DNA from: Deltaproteobacteria bacterium
GTDB taxonomy: Bacteria > UBA10199 > DSSB01 > JACPFA01
DNA: 64,000 nucleotides
Direction: 5' to 3'
NCBI GenBank assembly: GCA_016183235.1
Contig: JACPFA010000033.1
Span: forward strand, 62,001-126,000
A program made the position numbers and the translations under genes. This document shows positions 38,601 through 46,282 of this stretch, one piece after another. Positions within the stretch are counted from its first letter, which is position 1. Each line of letters starts with the position of its first letter. Below the pieces are notes generated by a model. The model did not search any database. It was not told the origin of the DNA and saw only the letters and a program-made list of their open reading frames with translations.

Positions 38601-38744
38601 AATCACCCGATCAAATTCAATATTGGGAAACACATCCCGATTCATGGTTGAAACGGAATAAATCCCAACCCCCAAAATTAGGAGGGTCAAGAGATTAACC
38701 AAGATACCATTATTAATGGAGAACTTCGTCAGTGACACCAGCAA
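35631..38744 (-). CDS. RND-family efflux permease
   Basis: 1037 residues, AcrB/HAE1-type. One N-terminal membrane helix, then a long periplasmic loop beginning DVFPNIEFDRVIIQTRYPGA, a membrane block with MVSGMLVDEDLVMAENIQRHLESG (the proton-relay region, here Asp-Glu-Asp), a second loop, and a last membrane block with GMAGVVVDSAILIVEFFNRQLAKG. Exports substrates from periplasm or membrane through a TolC channel. The TolC gene precedes and overlaps it by 32 nt; no membrane-fusion adaptor gene lies in the operon, although RND pumps normally need one. Confidence 0.92.
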   Translation of the reverse strand: MLVSLTKFSINNGILVNLLTLLILGVGIYSVSTMNRDVFPNIEFDRVIIQTRYPGATAAQIEKLITLPIEKELKEVDDIKKTSSVSAEGISIINLTLEPDASDKSKIINNIQRAVDRVEDLPSDLEDKPVVQEITTKGDPLAEISIAGEVDPKILRQEVSFLETILLDMKGISSIQRKGYRDPEFSVYVDPEKLKLYHVSLNEVVQVLKKTNVNVPGGRVVEGGKEHLLRVSGEFETQVEIENIVLRSNDAGYSIKIKDVAQVSFGFEENNYPLRTNGREATNLLIIKRSSYDAIRLMDEVKLKLAEYSKRKPAGIQVSVHNDMTYFVKRRLNVLLNNGTYGLIFLLIPLIFFLSKRAALSALFGMAIAFLGTLALMKMTGLSINLLSMFGLIMVSGMLVDEDLVMAENIQRHLESGKNYQDAVLHGSAEVTRPIMATVLTTITAFVPLLMMSDLTGKFVRQIPLIITLALSVSLVEALFILPNHMLELSKWAKGKVVEVKRSRVMSFLDRSYGKYLSAIANLKKTAVFLSVGAVLLTGFLLVVGSRVIPYVHFPTGGVDRFFVRVELEQGAPVEKTMEKLKEIEALLAALPSTEVEDFVTEGGIVQLHPRDDLTQREPYLGQIMVHLVPEVDRKRSSIEIIQALREQTDKLTGFKKISFDEVVHNPSRKRPVELKFKGDDLNRLIQASSIGIQELQKLTGVLDVKRDFDIGNQELKAILSQDSLSQAGLSFEDVAIAVRTAMEGNVATHIREGDEDIDVVVRFPETERKKASTLENIFVANAKGNLIPLKSLGAFQTGQIFSAIKHEDRQRVITVSANVDISTTTPIAVNRKMEAELQKIQSQFPGVLVEFGGELEDIQESMGQLTKAFLVALFLIFVIIAATLRSVVQPFMIMFTIPLGVVGIYFAFFSHGLNLNFLAMLGLVGMAGVVVDSAILIVEFFNRQLAKGATFKDALLQGCRLRLRPAILTTLTTVLGTMPTAYGLGGSDPFVRPMALAMSWGLTLGTLFSFLLIPLFLVAQHALFPFEKRLNLQKSP

Positions 38745-40230
38745 ACTCCAAGGGAATGAGGTCTCCCATCGCTAACTTTAACTTTAAATAACCCAGCTGA
38801 TAATTCAGCCAAGCTTCCAACAAAAATTTTTCTTGTTGCATAAATTCGTTTTGGTAACGCAGCACCCAATCGGTTGAAGAACGCCCCACCAGAAATTTTG
38901 CCATCTCTAAATTTAATTTTTGCTTATGCAGGCTAACGGTTTGGGCAAAATTGCTAATCTGACTTCTTCTAAAATTCAAATCTCGATAGGCATCTTCAAC
39001 TTCTTGGATAATCTGTGCCTCTAACTGTTTTAATTTTAAAAGAGTTCGGGCCTTGTCTAATTCGGCACGGGCCAGTTCGCTTTTTGCCAAGCGGTTCTGA
39101 GCCGACAAACTAAACTGCATACCAAAAAGCCAATTAGGATGACTAAAATCAAAGGTCTCGCCCACGGTTTTATCTAATTTGCGATCAATCCCATTTAATT
39201 CAAGTGAGCCAAACAAATCGAGGCTGGGCCATTTTTTGTTTTTTTCTAAAACCACCTGAATTTTTTTGGCAGCCAATTCTTTTTCTAAGGCTAAAAAATC
39301 TGGCCTTTGCGTAAGGGCCATTCTTTTTGCTTCTGCTTTGGATTTAAGTGCATGAGTATTGAAAAGACTCCCCTTCACATTAAGCTTAGTTTCCTGGCTT
39401 AACGCCAATTGCTCTTTTAATTGTAACTGATAAGCCTGAATATAACTTTGCGCAGTTAACACTTCGTTGTGGCGTTCAAAAACCGAGGCCTTGGCCGCTA
39501 ACACATCGGTGTCTTCGGAAAGCCCGAGAGATTTTTTCTGAAGATTGGTTTCTAAAAAATTCTTTCCAATTTTTTCATACTCATGGGCCCACGTTAAATA
39601 TTGATAGGCCGTCATGAGGTTCCAATAAGTCTGCAAACTTTTGACCAGAATGGCTTGTAACTTAAAGGTCTTTTGTAAAGTAGCACTTTGAGTATTAAAT
39701 TTGGCTATTTCAATAGGGTTTTTGTCTAATAAACCCATGCGATTTTTTAGTAAAGGAACTGAGGTTTCTAGCTTCACGGTTGATTCATGCAAAGTCGAGT
39801 CGGTATAAAAAGGGGAATTAGTCGAAAAGCGCTCGTGATTAAGCGACAGTTTGCTATCAATCCCAAGGGGGAACCGCTGGCTGGCTTCAACATTCAGATT
39901 TAAAGCACGATTGTCAGTGCCAAATACAATTGAAGACTCATCACCTTGATCAATATTATAAGACGCAAGCCCAGTCACCTTAGTATCATAAACACTTTTG
40001 GCTTTCAATTCGCCGGTAGCAACGATCTTAGAATTAATTTCTTCTATTTTGACCTGAAAATGATCCCGCAAAACCCTTTCGATAATCTCTGGTTCGCCTA
40101 TTTTTAGAGTTTCAGCTTGAATCGGTAATGATGAAAAAAAGATCAGCCCCAAGGAGAAAAAATGTCTCAAACTAAAAATTCTAACCGGGTTTTTGTGCAC
40201 AATGCCTATCCTAAAGGTTAATTGCCTCAT
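38713..40230 (-). CDS. TolC-like outer-membrane efflux protein
   Basis: 505 residues; N-terminal hydrophobic leader ending LPIQA after an unusually long polar start (the true start may be a little downstream). Two OEP-type halves of long helices and short strands: KAKSVYDTKVTGLASY, LLKNRMGLLDKNPIEIAKFN, and DFLALEKELAAKKIQVVLEKNKKWPSLDLFGSLELNG then AEDA-like EVEDAYRDLNFRRSQI. It should form the trimeric exit duct for the RND permease encoded next in the same transcript. Confidence 0.87.
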   Translation of the reverse strand: MRQLTFRIGIVHKNPVRIFSLRHFFSLGLIFFSSLPIQAETLKIGEPEIIERVLRDHFQVKIEEINSKIVATGELKAKSVYDTKVTGLASYNIDQGDESSIVFGTDNRALNLNVEASQRFPLGIDSKLSLNHERFSTNSPFYTDSTLHESTVKLETSVPLLKNRMGLLDKNPIEIAKFNTQSATLQKTFKLQAILVKSLQTYWNLMTAYQYLTWAHEYEKIGKNFLETNLQKKSLGLSEDTDVLAAKASVFERHNEVLTAQSYIQAYQLQLKEQLALSQETKLNVKGSLFNTHALKSKAEAKRMALTQRPDFLALEKELAAKKIQVVLEKNKKWPSLDLFGSLELNGIDRKLDKTVGETFDFSHPNWLFGMQFSLSAQNRLAKSELARAELDKARTLLKLKQLEAQIIQEVEDAYRDLNFRRSQISNFAQTVSLHKQKLNLEMAKFLVGRSSTDWVLRYQNEFMQQEKFLLEAWLNYQLGYLKLKLAMGDLIPLEFAGVTDEVLH

Positions 40231-40285
40231 TGCCTGGCTTATCAGAAATTATTGAAATAATTAGAAAAATGGCTATACTTCCACC

Positions 40286-40392
40286 CTAGTGCTTCGACAA
40301 TTTAATTATTTTCTCTTTGAGAAAATAATTAAACGCTCAGCACTAGTCCTGAGCGCTATTATAAGATAAAAATTAAGCTGTCGAAGGACTAG
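40286..40392. repeat. Cruciform-like element: outer stem enclosing two hairpins
   Basis: Outer arms 40286-40307 and 40371-40392 (CTAGT.CTTCGACA and complement). Between them are a strong hairpin 40302-40333 (TTTAATTATTTTCTC and complement with a TTT loop) and CGCTCAG/CTGAGCG at about 40334-40356. All three stems can form together as a branched structure. It lies in the 288-nt gap between divergent tolC-like and ECF sigma genes. Confidence 0.75.
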
Positions 40393-40518
40393 AATTATCT
40401 AGCTGGCTTTATCATGATTTGTTAGATCGATCAATGCTAGCCACATCGTCTCTTTAAAAGAGGGCTTTGTTTTAAGTCCGCTTGATTCGATGTTGGTTAG
40501 GCTTTAGGGTTAAACCCA

Positions 40519-41163
40519 ATGAAACATGCCCATAGCCTCGAAAACCCAACCGACTCCAAGCAGTCTTGGCCCGACGAAAAATTAATTAAGGGGTATTTAA
40601 AAGGAGAGATGGATTGTTTCAGGGTCATTTACGATCGCTATCAGCAACGGGTTTTTTTTATAACCCGTCGCTATTTTAACGATGGCAATAAGGCCGAAGA
40701 AGTTTTTCAAGAAATCTTTTTAAAGGTCATTCAAAAACTGTCAGGTTATCAAAACACCGGGTCGTTTCGCGCGTGGCTATTTAAACTTTGCCGCAACCAT
40801 TGCATTGATGTGATTCGTAGTCAGGCCAGAAAAAAAGAAGTAAATGAGAGTAATCTGCATTCTAATCACGATTCGGAAGACAATGCTGGAGTTTTGGATG
40901 AACTGGCAACCGTTGAGGCCACGATGGAAAATCACACCTATGATCAACAACTGGCAAAAAAATTAGACCTGGCCTTAACTAGCCTACCTGAAGAACAAAA
41001 AGAGGTTTTTTTGCTTAAAGAAAGGGGCGGCCTGACCTTTGAAGAAATTGCCGAAATGATTCAAGTGTCAGTAAACACGGCCAAGAGTCGCATGCGTTAT
41101 GCCTTAAAAAGTTTACGCCGTTCACTCAAAAGTAAATCTTACGTTAAGGAAACATTGCAATGA
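40519..41163 (+). CDS. ECF-type RNA polymerase sigma factor
   Basis: 214 residues. Region 2: FRVIYDRYQQRVFFITRRYFNDGNKAEEVFQEIFLKV, then YQNTGSFRAWLFKLCRNHCIDVIR; region 4: ALTSLPEEQKEVFLLKERGGLTFEEIAEMIQVSVNTAKSRMRYALKSL. No regions 1.1 or 3, as expected for ECF. Overlaps the zf-HC2 anti-sigma gene by 4 nt, so the pair is co-translated. Signal and regulon unknown; the only other sigma-related gene here is the sigma-54 activator. Confidence 0.95.
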   Translation: MKHAHSLENPTDSKQSWPDEKLIKGYLKGEMDCFRVIYDRYQQRVFFITRRYFNDGNKAEEVFQEIFLKVIQKLSGYQNTGSFRAWLFKLCRNHCIDVIRSQARKKEVNESNLHSNHDSEDNAGVLDELATVEATMENHTYDQQLAKKLDLALTSLPEEQKEVFLLKERGGLTFEEIAEMIQVSVNTAKSRMRYALKSLRRSLKSKSYVKETLQ

Positions 41164-41954
41164 ATTGCCAAGAATTCGAAGCAAAAATTGAAGATTTATT
41201 CTTAGGCGAACTCTCCGGTAGCGAAGAAGATCGCATGGAAAATCATATTGCCGAATGCAGCCATTGCGAAGATTTGTGGATGGAACATCGAGAGATTCAA
41301 AAAGGCATTCAAGCCCTGGCCGAATTGGAGCGCCCCAGTGGCATAACCACGGCTAACATTTTAAAAGCCGCTAACGATCAAATCACTCGAAAAAAATTTG
41401 TGTTAGCTAGATTTTTATTAACTTTTACTCGGCCGGCTTACGCGGGTTTATTTGCCTTAGTACTCACCGCAGGTCTTGGGATCTTTGCCCATCACTTGGG
41501 GATTTTTTCTTCGCACAAACAAAATGAAATCATGCTACCTCATATGCCCGCCTCTTCGGTAAAAGAACTCCCCACTACACCTACTACCCCACCTAAACAA
41601 AATGTGAGTGCCCCTGAGCCTGATAAAGATAGAATAGTAAAAAGAGACGAAAAAGATTTAGAGGTCGTCCCTGTTACAACAGGCACGATTACCCCTTCTG
41701 TTCCTGTAGAACACGCCCTCGATGAAAAACCGAAGGCACAGCAAGAAGCCCAAAAAATAACCAATACCAGTGCACCTGCAGGGCTTGGTGTTGTCACAGA
41801 CCACTTTGCAGAACAAACCGATGATCCACAATACCTTCAGGCCATTGACGATATCGACAAGGGAAATTGCAAACGCGCAAAAAAGACTTTAAAAAAACTT
41901 TTACAAAAAAACGCCCGCCCCGAATACGAACAAGCCCTTAAAAAATGTCAGTAG
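41160..41954 (+). CDS. Zinc-finger anti-sigma factor with periplasmic extension
   Basis: 264 residues. The N-terminal zf-HC2 domain shows MNCQEFEAKIEDLFLGELS and HIAECSHCEDLW (HxxxCxxC zinc site), which holds the ECF sigma factor. One membrane helix around 95-115 (AGLFALVLTAGLGIFAHHL), a Pro/Thr-rich spacer, and a C-terminal alpha-helical piece with DDPQYLQAIDDIDKGNCKRAKKTLKKLL, like one TPR unit. So it would sense envelope events and release the sigma factor encoded upstream. Confidence 0.9.
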   Translation: MNCQEFEAKIEDLFLGELSGSEEDRMENHIAECSHCEDLWMEHREIQKGIQALAELERPSGITTANILKAANDQITRKKFVLARFLLTFTRPAYAGLFALVLTAGLGIFAHHLGIFSSHKQNEIMLPHMPASSVKELPTTPTTPPKQNVSAPEPDKDRIVKRDEKDLEVVPVTTGTITPSVPVEHALDEKPKAQQEAQKITNTSAPAGLGVVTDHFAEQTDDPQYLQAIDDIDKGNCKRAKKTLKKLLQKNARPEYEQALKKCQ

Positions 41955-42024
41955 CTTAAAAAAACCAGTTTCATATTTCATTTGACTTTTACTATAGTAT
42001 TTTAACTTTTTGATAGTATATTTT

Positions 42025-42103
42025 CTGTCATCCTCGCGAAGGCGGGGATCCAGTTCTGTAAGTAGGGTTAGGCACTGGATCCCCGCCTTCGCGGGGATGA
42101 CAG
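42025..42103. repeat. REP-type palindrome downstream of the anti-sigma gene
   Basis: CTGTCATCCTCGCGAAGG and GGATCCAG on the left mirror CTGGATCC and CCTTCGCGGGGATGACAG on the right, spaced by about 22 nt. Common class of proteobacterial interspersed palindrome. It could end the sigma/anti-sigma transcript. Confidence 0.85.
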
Positions 42104-42157
42104 CCTATTTAAAAATTGAAACACTATATTATTCTGACATTTATTGAACCTTTATCG

Positions 42158-42541
42158 TTATGCCCTATTATTTTTGGGGGCTCTATCTTCAAACACTTTT
42201 TTGGCATTTAATTTGGCTAATTCTTGAAAATCATAAAAAAATATTTTTCCATTGCCTTGAAGATTCCAAATCGCAAAAGACCGCTGAAATTTATTCTTAA
42301 TACATTTTTTGTAAACAACCCAACCCACAACCATAAGGAGAATTAAAACTATAGCTGCAATACGCAACCCCATAATTATAAATAATAAAAATTCTGAACC
42401 TAGAATTATAAGGATTAAACTAGAAAAAATTGTAAGATAAACATGCGACTTAATCCTTTGATCTTCATAACTATCATACGTATCTATATATATACGATGA
42501 GTTCGGCTTAAACTCAGCCAATTTACATAATTCATCTTCAT
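42158..42541 (-). CDS. Membrane protein fragment, 3' part of a probably split gene
   Basis: 127 codons with two hydrophobic segments (FSSLILIILGSEFLLFIIMGL, AAIVLILLMVVGWVVY) and a charged C-terminal tail. No known family. It overlaps the upstream fragment by 68 nt in another frame. The overlap contains a TATATATATA run (42485-42494); a slip there would join ...NSSYIY to IDTYDSYEDQ and give a single membrane protein of about 240 residues. The first residues before that run are probably not native. The sequence is more AT-rich than its surroundings, suggesting recent acquisition. Confidence 0.5.
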   Translation of the reverse strand: MKMNYVNWLSLSRTHRIYIDTYDSYEDQRIKSHVYLTIFSSLILIILGSEFLLFIIMGLRIAAIVLILLMVVGWVVYKKCIKNKFQRSFAIWNLQGNGKIFFYDFQELAKLNAKKVFEDRAPKNNRA

Positions 42542-42866
42542 TCTCTGGTAATTTACCGTAGATTTTATTCAAAAATGTATAAAAGGCTTCATTTAGTAAA
42601 AAAACTCCTAAGACTGAAAGAAGCCAAAACCATACAAATAAAACGATTTGGGAAAAATCGTTAGTATTTTGATTAATCCATGCACTTTGTTTCAACCATT
42701 GATGCAAATTTGAGCAATATGTGCTGCCAACAAAATATGTACTCACAACAAATAAACCACCTAAAAAGGTGTATAATTCATCTCTTTTCAAGGTTCCTGT
42801 TGGTAAAGTAATCATGTTTTTCAGGCCTACCACGTAACCAAGGTAAACTGAACCATTTTTGATCAA
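42474..42866 (-). CDS. Membrane protein fragment, 5' part of a probably split gene
   Basis: 130 codons from a TTG at 42866, or about 113 from ATG 42815. Two hydrophobic stretches (TFLGGLFVVSTYFVGSTY, IVLFVWFWLLSVLGVFLL), then ENEDELCKLAEFKPNSSYIYRYV and a stop within the TA-run region where the next frame takes over. Unknown family; together with the following fragment it may be a small integral membrane protein of the accessory region. Divergent from the HTH antitoxin gene. Confidence 0.5.
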   Translation of the reverse strand: MIKNGSVYLGYVVGLKNMITLPTGTLKRDELYTFLGGLFVVSTYFVGSTYCSNLHQWLKQSAWINQNTNDFSQIVLFVWFWLLSVLGVFLLNEAFYTFLNKIYGKLPENEDELCKLAEFKPNSSYIYRYV

Positions 42867-42975
42867 CTCAAAACACTCATGATTTGTAAAAAAATTTTAC
42901 ATTTCTATTGACAAATTATTTTACATTTATTACTATACTGTTTCACTTAAAGAATATGAGGGCGATTTTTAAATT

Positions 42976-43767
42976 ATGCTCGCAAAATTTATTCGAGAAC
43001 AACGCAAAAAGCATAATCTAACTCAGGAGTTTTTAGCTTCTAAGCTAGGGATTTCTCGTCCAACCTATATGCAGGTTGAGCTTGGGGAAAGACCCTTAAA
43101 GATTCCTGAAGCTGAAAAATTGGCAGAGCTGTTTGATATTCCCATGGAAAATTTTTTACATGCTAAAGGCCACTCTGTTTCGGTCGAAATTGAAAAACAA
43201 AAGAAGCGAGCAAAACCAGAAAAAGACACTATACGTATTAGCATTCCACAGGAGCGGGTTGATAAATTCAAACAAGTTTTGTTCTACATTCTTAAAAAAG
43301 TGGGGGGCAAGCCTAATGTTGGCATGACAGTATTATACAAACTTCTTTACTTCATTGATTTTGACTATTACGAAAAATACGAAGAGCAGCTCATGGGGCT
43401 GGTTTACCTTAAGCATCATCATGGCCCTACCCCACTTTTATTTGAAGATCTCATTATTGAGATGGTTAAAAGTAGTGATGTGGAAATCATAAAAAGCAAG
43501 TTCTATAAATACCCCCAAACCAAATACCTTCTTAATCCAAATGTTGAACCCGATTTAAGCATCTTAAATGGTCAAGAAAAAGAACTCATTGATTGGGAGT
43601 TGCAACGACTTTCTGATTTAACGGCCAATCAGTTATCCGATCTCTCTCACAAGGATGTCCCTTGGCTCAGCACAGAAACTGGCAAGCCTCTTGATTACGA
43701 ATCAGTTTTTTATCGCACTGCCGAAACCAGCATACGGAATTATGACCACACAGACAACGCGGATTGA
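42976..43767 (+). CDS. HTH + Panacea (DUF4065/SocA-like) antitoxin
   Basis: 263 residues. XRE-type HTH at 1-65 (FIREQRKKHNLTQEFLASKLGISRPTYMQVELGER). Residues about 95-255 carry the Panacea fold features: KPNVGMTVLYKLLYFIDFDYYEKYEEQLMG, YLKHHHGPTP and LSHKDVPWLSTETGKPLDYESVFYR. PanA-type antitoxins neutralise many unrelated toxins; an HTH-fused form probably represses its own promoter. It overlaps the RelE-like gene by 26 nt, the usual antitoxin-first order. AT-rich DNA points to horizontal gain. Confidence 0.85.
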   Translation: MLAKFIREQRKKHNLTQEFLASKLGISRPTYMQVELGERPLKIPEAEKLAELFDIPMENFLHAKGHSVSVEIEKQKKRAKPEKDTIRISIPQERVDKFKQVLFYILKKVGGKPNVGMTVLYKLLYFIDFDYYEKYEEQLMGLVYLKHHHGPTPLLFEDLIIEMVKSSDVEIIKSKFYKYPQTKYLLNPNVEPDLSILNGQEKELIDWELQRLSDLTANQLSDLSHKDVPWLSTETGKPLDYESVFYRTAETSIRNYDHTDNAD

Positions 43768-44131
43768 ATATGGCGAAACTGACTCGTTCCGCAAAGATCT
43801 AAAAAGACTTCTTAAGAAATACCGAACTCTTGAAGAAGATTTAAAAACAGTCAAACGATCTGCAATTGAGCTTTATCATCTTAATAAGATAGATTCTCGT
43901 AGCATTTTTCCAATTCCTGGATTCTGCACCAAAGAAATTCAAATATGTAAAATTAAAAAATTTACCTGCAAGGCATTGAAGGGAAAAGGCGCGCAAAGTG
44001 GAATTAGAATTATTTATGCTTTTCATACTACAATTTCTAAAGTTGTCTTTATTGAAATGTATTTTAAGGCTGACCAAGAGAATGAGAATACCCTACGCAT
44101 TAACGAATATTTGAAAACAAATAACCTTTAG
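43742..44131 (+). CDS. RelE/ParE-superfamily-like toxin
   Basis: 129 residues from the ATG at 43742, which overlaps the antitoxin's end. RelE-like pattern: ETDSFRKDLKRLLKKY at the N-terminus, a central basic strand region CKIKKFTCKALKGKGAQSGIRIIYAF, and the terminal strand KVVFIEMYFKADQENENTLRINEYL. Expected to act on translation (ribosome-dependent mRNA cleavage) or gyrase; the sequence does not decide. The 3' end overlaps the convergent deaminase gene by 4 nt. Confidence 0.78.
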   Translation: MTTQTTRIEYGETDSFRKDLKRLLKKYRTLEEDLKTVKRSAIELYHLNKIDSRSIFPIPGFCTKEIQICKIKKFTCKALKGKGAQSGIRIIYAFHTTISKVVFIEMYFKADQENENTLRINEYLKTNNL

Positions 44132-45120
44132 ATTTGCCTAACAGAAATTTTGGCTTCTTTGAGGAGTTCGACTGATTTTTCGCCTAAAGGATAATTGGCG
44201 TTATAGATCACCTCAATGATACCCGAATTAATGATCATCTTGGTGCAAGTAAGGCAAGGCGAAAAGGTGGTGTAAATCGAGGCGTCTTTGATGGCTACCC
44301 CATGATAGGCCGACTGAGTAATGGCATTTTCTTCGGCATGAGAACAAACACATTCATCTAAATTTTTGCCCGAACCTGAGAAACTATGACAACGCGGGCA
44401 CCCGCCCTCGTTACAATTGGTGATGCCACGGGGCGTGCCGTTATAACCCGTTGAAATGATCCGTTTGTCTTTTACCAACACGGCGGCTACTTTGCGTTTG
44501 AGACAATTGCTGCGCATGGCTACCGTGCGAGCGATCTCCATAAAATATTCATCCCAGGTGGGCCGGGGTTGGGCTTTTAACAAGGTCAAAACCAAAGGCC
44601 TCACTTTTTCTCGCAGCTCTTCTAAAGTGCCATTATTTTCAATTTCGACATCTCGCATTTTGGCCACTAAATCTAATTGCTGGGCGTTGGGGTCAGCATT
44701 AGCTGCCTCACGTTGTTCTAAACTTTTGAAGGCCTCTAACGTGGTGGGGTCGCCTTCGCGTGCCCGTGTTTTAATGCGCTCGAAGCGGGCCGCAGGCAAT
44801 GCGGTGATATGGAATAATTTAAAAGTAGGTTCACGCCGCAACACCCGAACTTCTTCAGGGTTGCGAATCGAATCAATCACGTAATTTTTATCGCTATCGA
44901 GCTTGGCCATGGTCTTTTCGGCCAATACGCCAGGCCCGCCAAGTTTACGCAGTTCATTGCCAATTTTGATTAAATTTTCTCGCAACACAGCTTCTTTTCG
45001 ATTGGTTAATTCGTCGCGCAGGACATCGGAGAGCGAAAAATAAATAAACCCATTTTCTTTTAAAACGGCGGCCACTTCACCCTTACCCGCCCCGTTCTTT
45101 CCCGTTAAGCCAATGATCAT
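44128..45120 (-). CDS. NMP-kinase-like / dCMP deaminase fusion
   Basis: 330 residues from ATG 45120 (AAGG upstream). N-terminal P-loop domain GLTGKNGAGKGEVAAVL with a dephospho-CoA-kinase/nucleotide-kinase character (FSLSDVLRDELTNRK, VIDSIRNPEEVRVLRR). C-terminal cytidine/deoxycytidylate deaminase domain: GYNGTPRGITNCNEGGC, CSHAEENAI (zinc His and catalytic Glu) and FSPCLTCTKMI (zinc Cys pair). It should convert dCMP to dUMP for dTTP synthesis. Proteins with a P-loop domain plus a deoxycytidine deaminase also occur in antiphage dCTP depletion, and this one lies beside a toxin-antitoxin pair, so both roles are open. Confidence 0.85.
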   Translation of the reverse strand: MIIGLTGKNGAGKGEVAAVLKENGFIYFSLSDVLRDELTNRKEAVLRENLIKIGNELRKLGGPGVLAEKTMAKLDSDKNYVIDSIRNPEEVRVLRREPTFKLFHITALPAARFERIKTRAREGDPTTLEAFKSLEQREAANADPNAQQLDLVAKMRDVEIENNGTLEELREKVRPLVLTLLKAQPRPTWDEYFMEIARTVAMRSNCLKRKVAAVLVKDKRIISTGYNGTPRGITNCNEGGCPRCHSFSGSGKNLDECVCSHAEENAITQSAYHGVAIKDASIYTTFSPCLTCTKMIINSGIIEVIYNANYPLGEKSVELLKEAKISVRQI

Positions 45121-45164
45121 GTCAAAAACCTTACACGGCCCTAAAAAGAGTGTCAAATTAAAGA

Positions 45165-45215
45165 AGTAATTTTTGAGTGACAGGAGGTATCCTCGGCTGT
45201 CACTCAAGAATTACT
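45165..45215. terminator. Long hairpin between two minus-strand genes
   Basis: Arms 45165-45183 (AGTAATTTTTGAGTGACAG) and 45197-45215 pair with one mismatch around a 13-nt loop. The right arm contains the stop codon of the YHYH-like gene and the hairpin sits between it and the deaminase start, so it could terminate or attenuate. Confidence 0.7.
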
Positions 45216-46146
45216 ATTGTAACTCCATCTTCAACTGACAATGCTTTTCTTTGCGTTTTTCTACACTGTAGCGTTTACAATATAATTCTAATTTATCTTG
45301 TTTAATTTTCTTGCGCTTGGGCGCTTTAACCGTCCCATAACAAAATTGCTCTACACGGTTGTAATAAGGGTCCATACCCAAAACCGTTCCATCTTTCATA
45401 ATCCGCAAGACTTGGTAAATTTCAAAGGGGGATTCTTTTTTAGCAAGATAATAAAGATTTTGTTTATCGGTGCTAAACGGGGTTGACTTGTAACGACGCA
45501 AAATTTTTCTGTCTTGCGGGGTTGGATTTTGTTTCATGTTTTCTAAACCCATGGTTTCAATTTTGCGTTCATAATCTTGAAAAGAAATGAGCTCTGCCTC
45601 ATTGAATGAAAATCCACAGGTATTTTTCTTAACGACGTATTTACCAGGATGAGTGTTAGGGTAATTTTCTAAATGGAGATCATGGGTATAAAGCCCAACG
45701 AAATATTTGCGATAGCGTTCGTAACGTTCTTTATAACTACTCGTGGCTGAGAAAATAACCGCACCCAAAATAATGGCCCCCAAAACAATAGCGGCTGCAG
45801 CTAATTCAGCCTCGGGATCGTGGCCATGGCCATAACCTCCATAATAATAAGAATCATAAGAATGATAGTGATGAGTCGTAACCGTGCTATTACTTGAATA
45901 CCCTAGAGTGCCGGCCCCACATTGATAGCTACTATGTACCACCGGGGCAGGATGAGCTTTGCCTTTAAACTCGTGACAATGCAGAATGCCTTTTTCAACC
46001 CCTGACCAACAATTGCAATCTTCTTCACAAATATGGCAACCATAAGCATCGGTTTCACCTGGATGCGAAACAGCTTGCCCTATTGGAGTTATCACCAATA
46101 AAAAAACCATCCCATAAAGACAGATTTTTTTTGGAAACATATTCAT
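45214..46146 (-). CDS. Secreted YHYH-like domain protein with a membrane segment
   Basis: 310 residues. Signal peptide to about QAVS, then HPGETDAYGCHICEEDCNCWSG...GILHCHEFKGKAHP, a Cys/His-rich motif as in YHYH-domain secreted proteins. A His/Tyr/Gly-rich segment follows (HHYHSYDSYYYGGYGHGHD), then a hydrophobic helix LAAAAIVLGAIILGAVIF and a basic C-terminal domain with more Cys (CGFSFNEAEL, FCYGT, LYCKRY). Metal binding is likely; function unknown. The first Met (46146) or MFPKK two codons later can be the start. Confidence 0.65.
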   Translation of the reverse strand: MNMFPKKICLYGMVFLLVITPIGQAVSHPGETDAYGCHICEEDCNCWSGVEKGILHCHEFKGKAHPAPVVHSSYQCGAGTLGYSSNSTVTTHHYHSYDSYYYGGYGHGHDPEAELAAAAIVLGAIILGAVIFSATSSYKERYERYRKYFVGLYTHDLHLENYPNTHPGKYVVKKNTCGFSFNEAELISFQDYERKIETMGLENMKQNPTPQDRKILRRYKSTPFSTDKQNLYYLAKKESPFEIYQVLRIMKDGTVLGMDPYYNRVEQFCYGTVKAPKRKKIKQDKLELYCKRYSVEKRKEKHCQLKMELQ

Positions 46147-46282
46147 TCCCCCTTGAGTTAGAAATTTTAGCCTATTCCATCAAATTTTCACACCTCATTT
46201 TAGAGACTTAAAGCACCCAAATTGCGACTTGCATTTTTCATAAATCAGACTATTTAGGGGGTGGTTTAAAAAAGGAGCGCCA

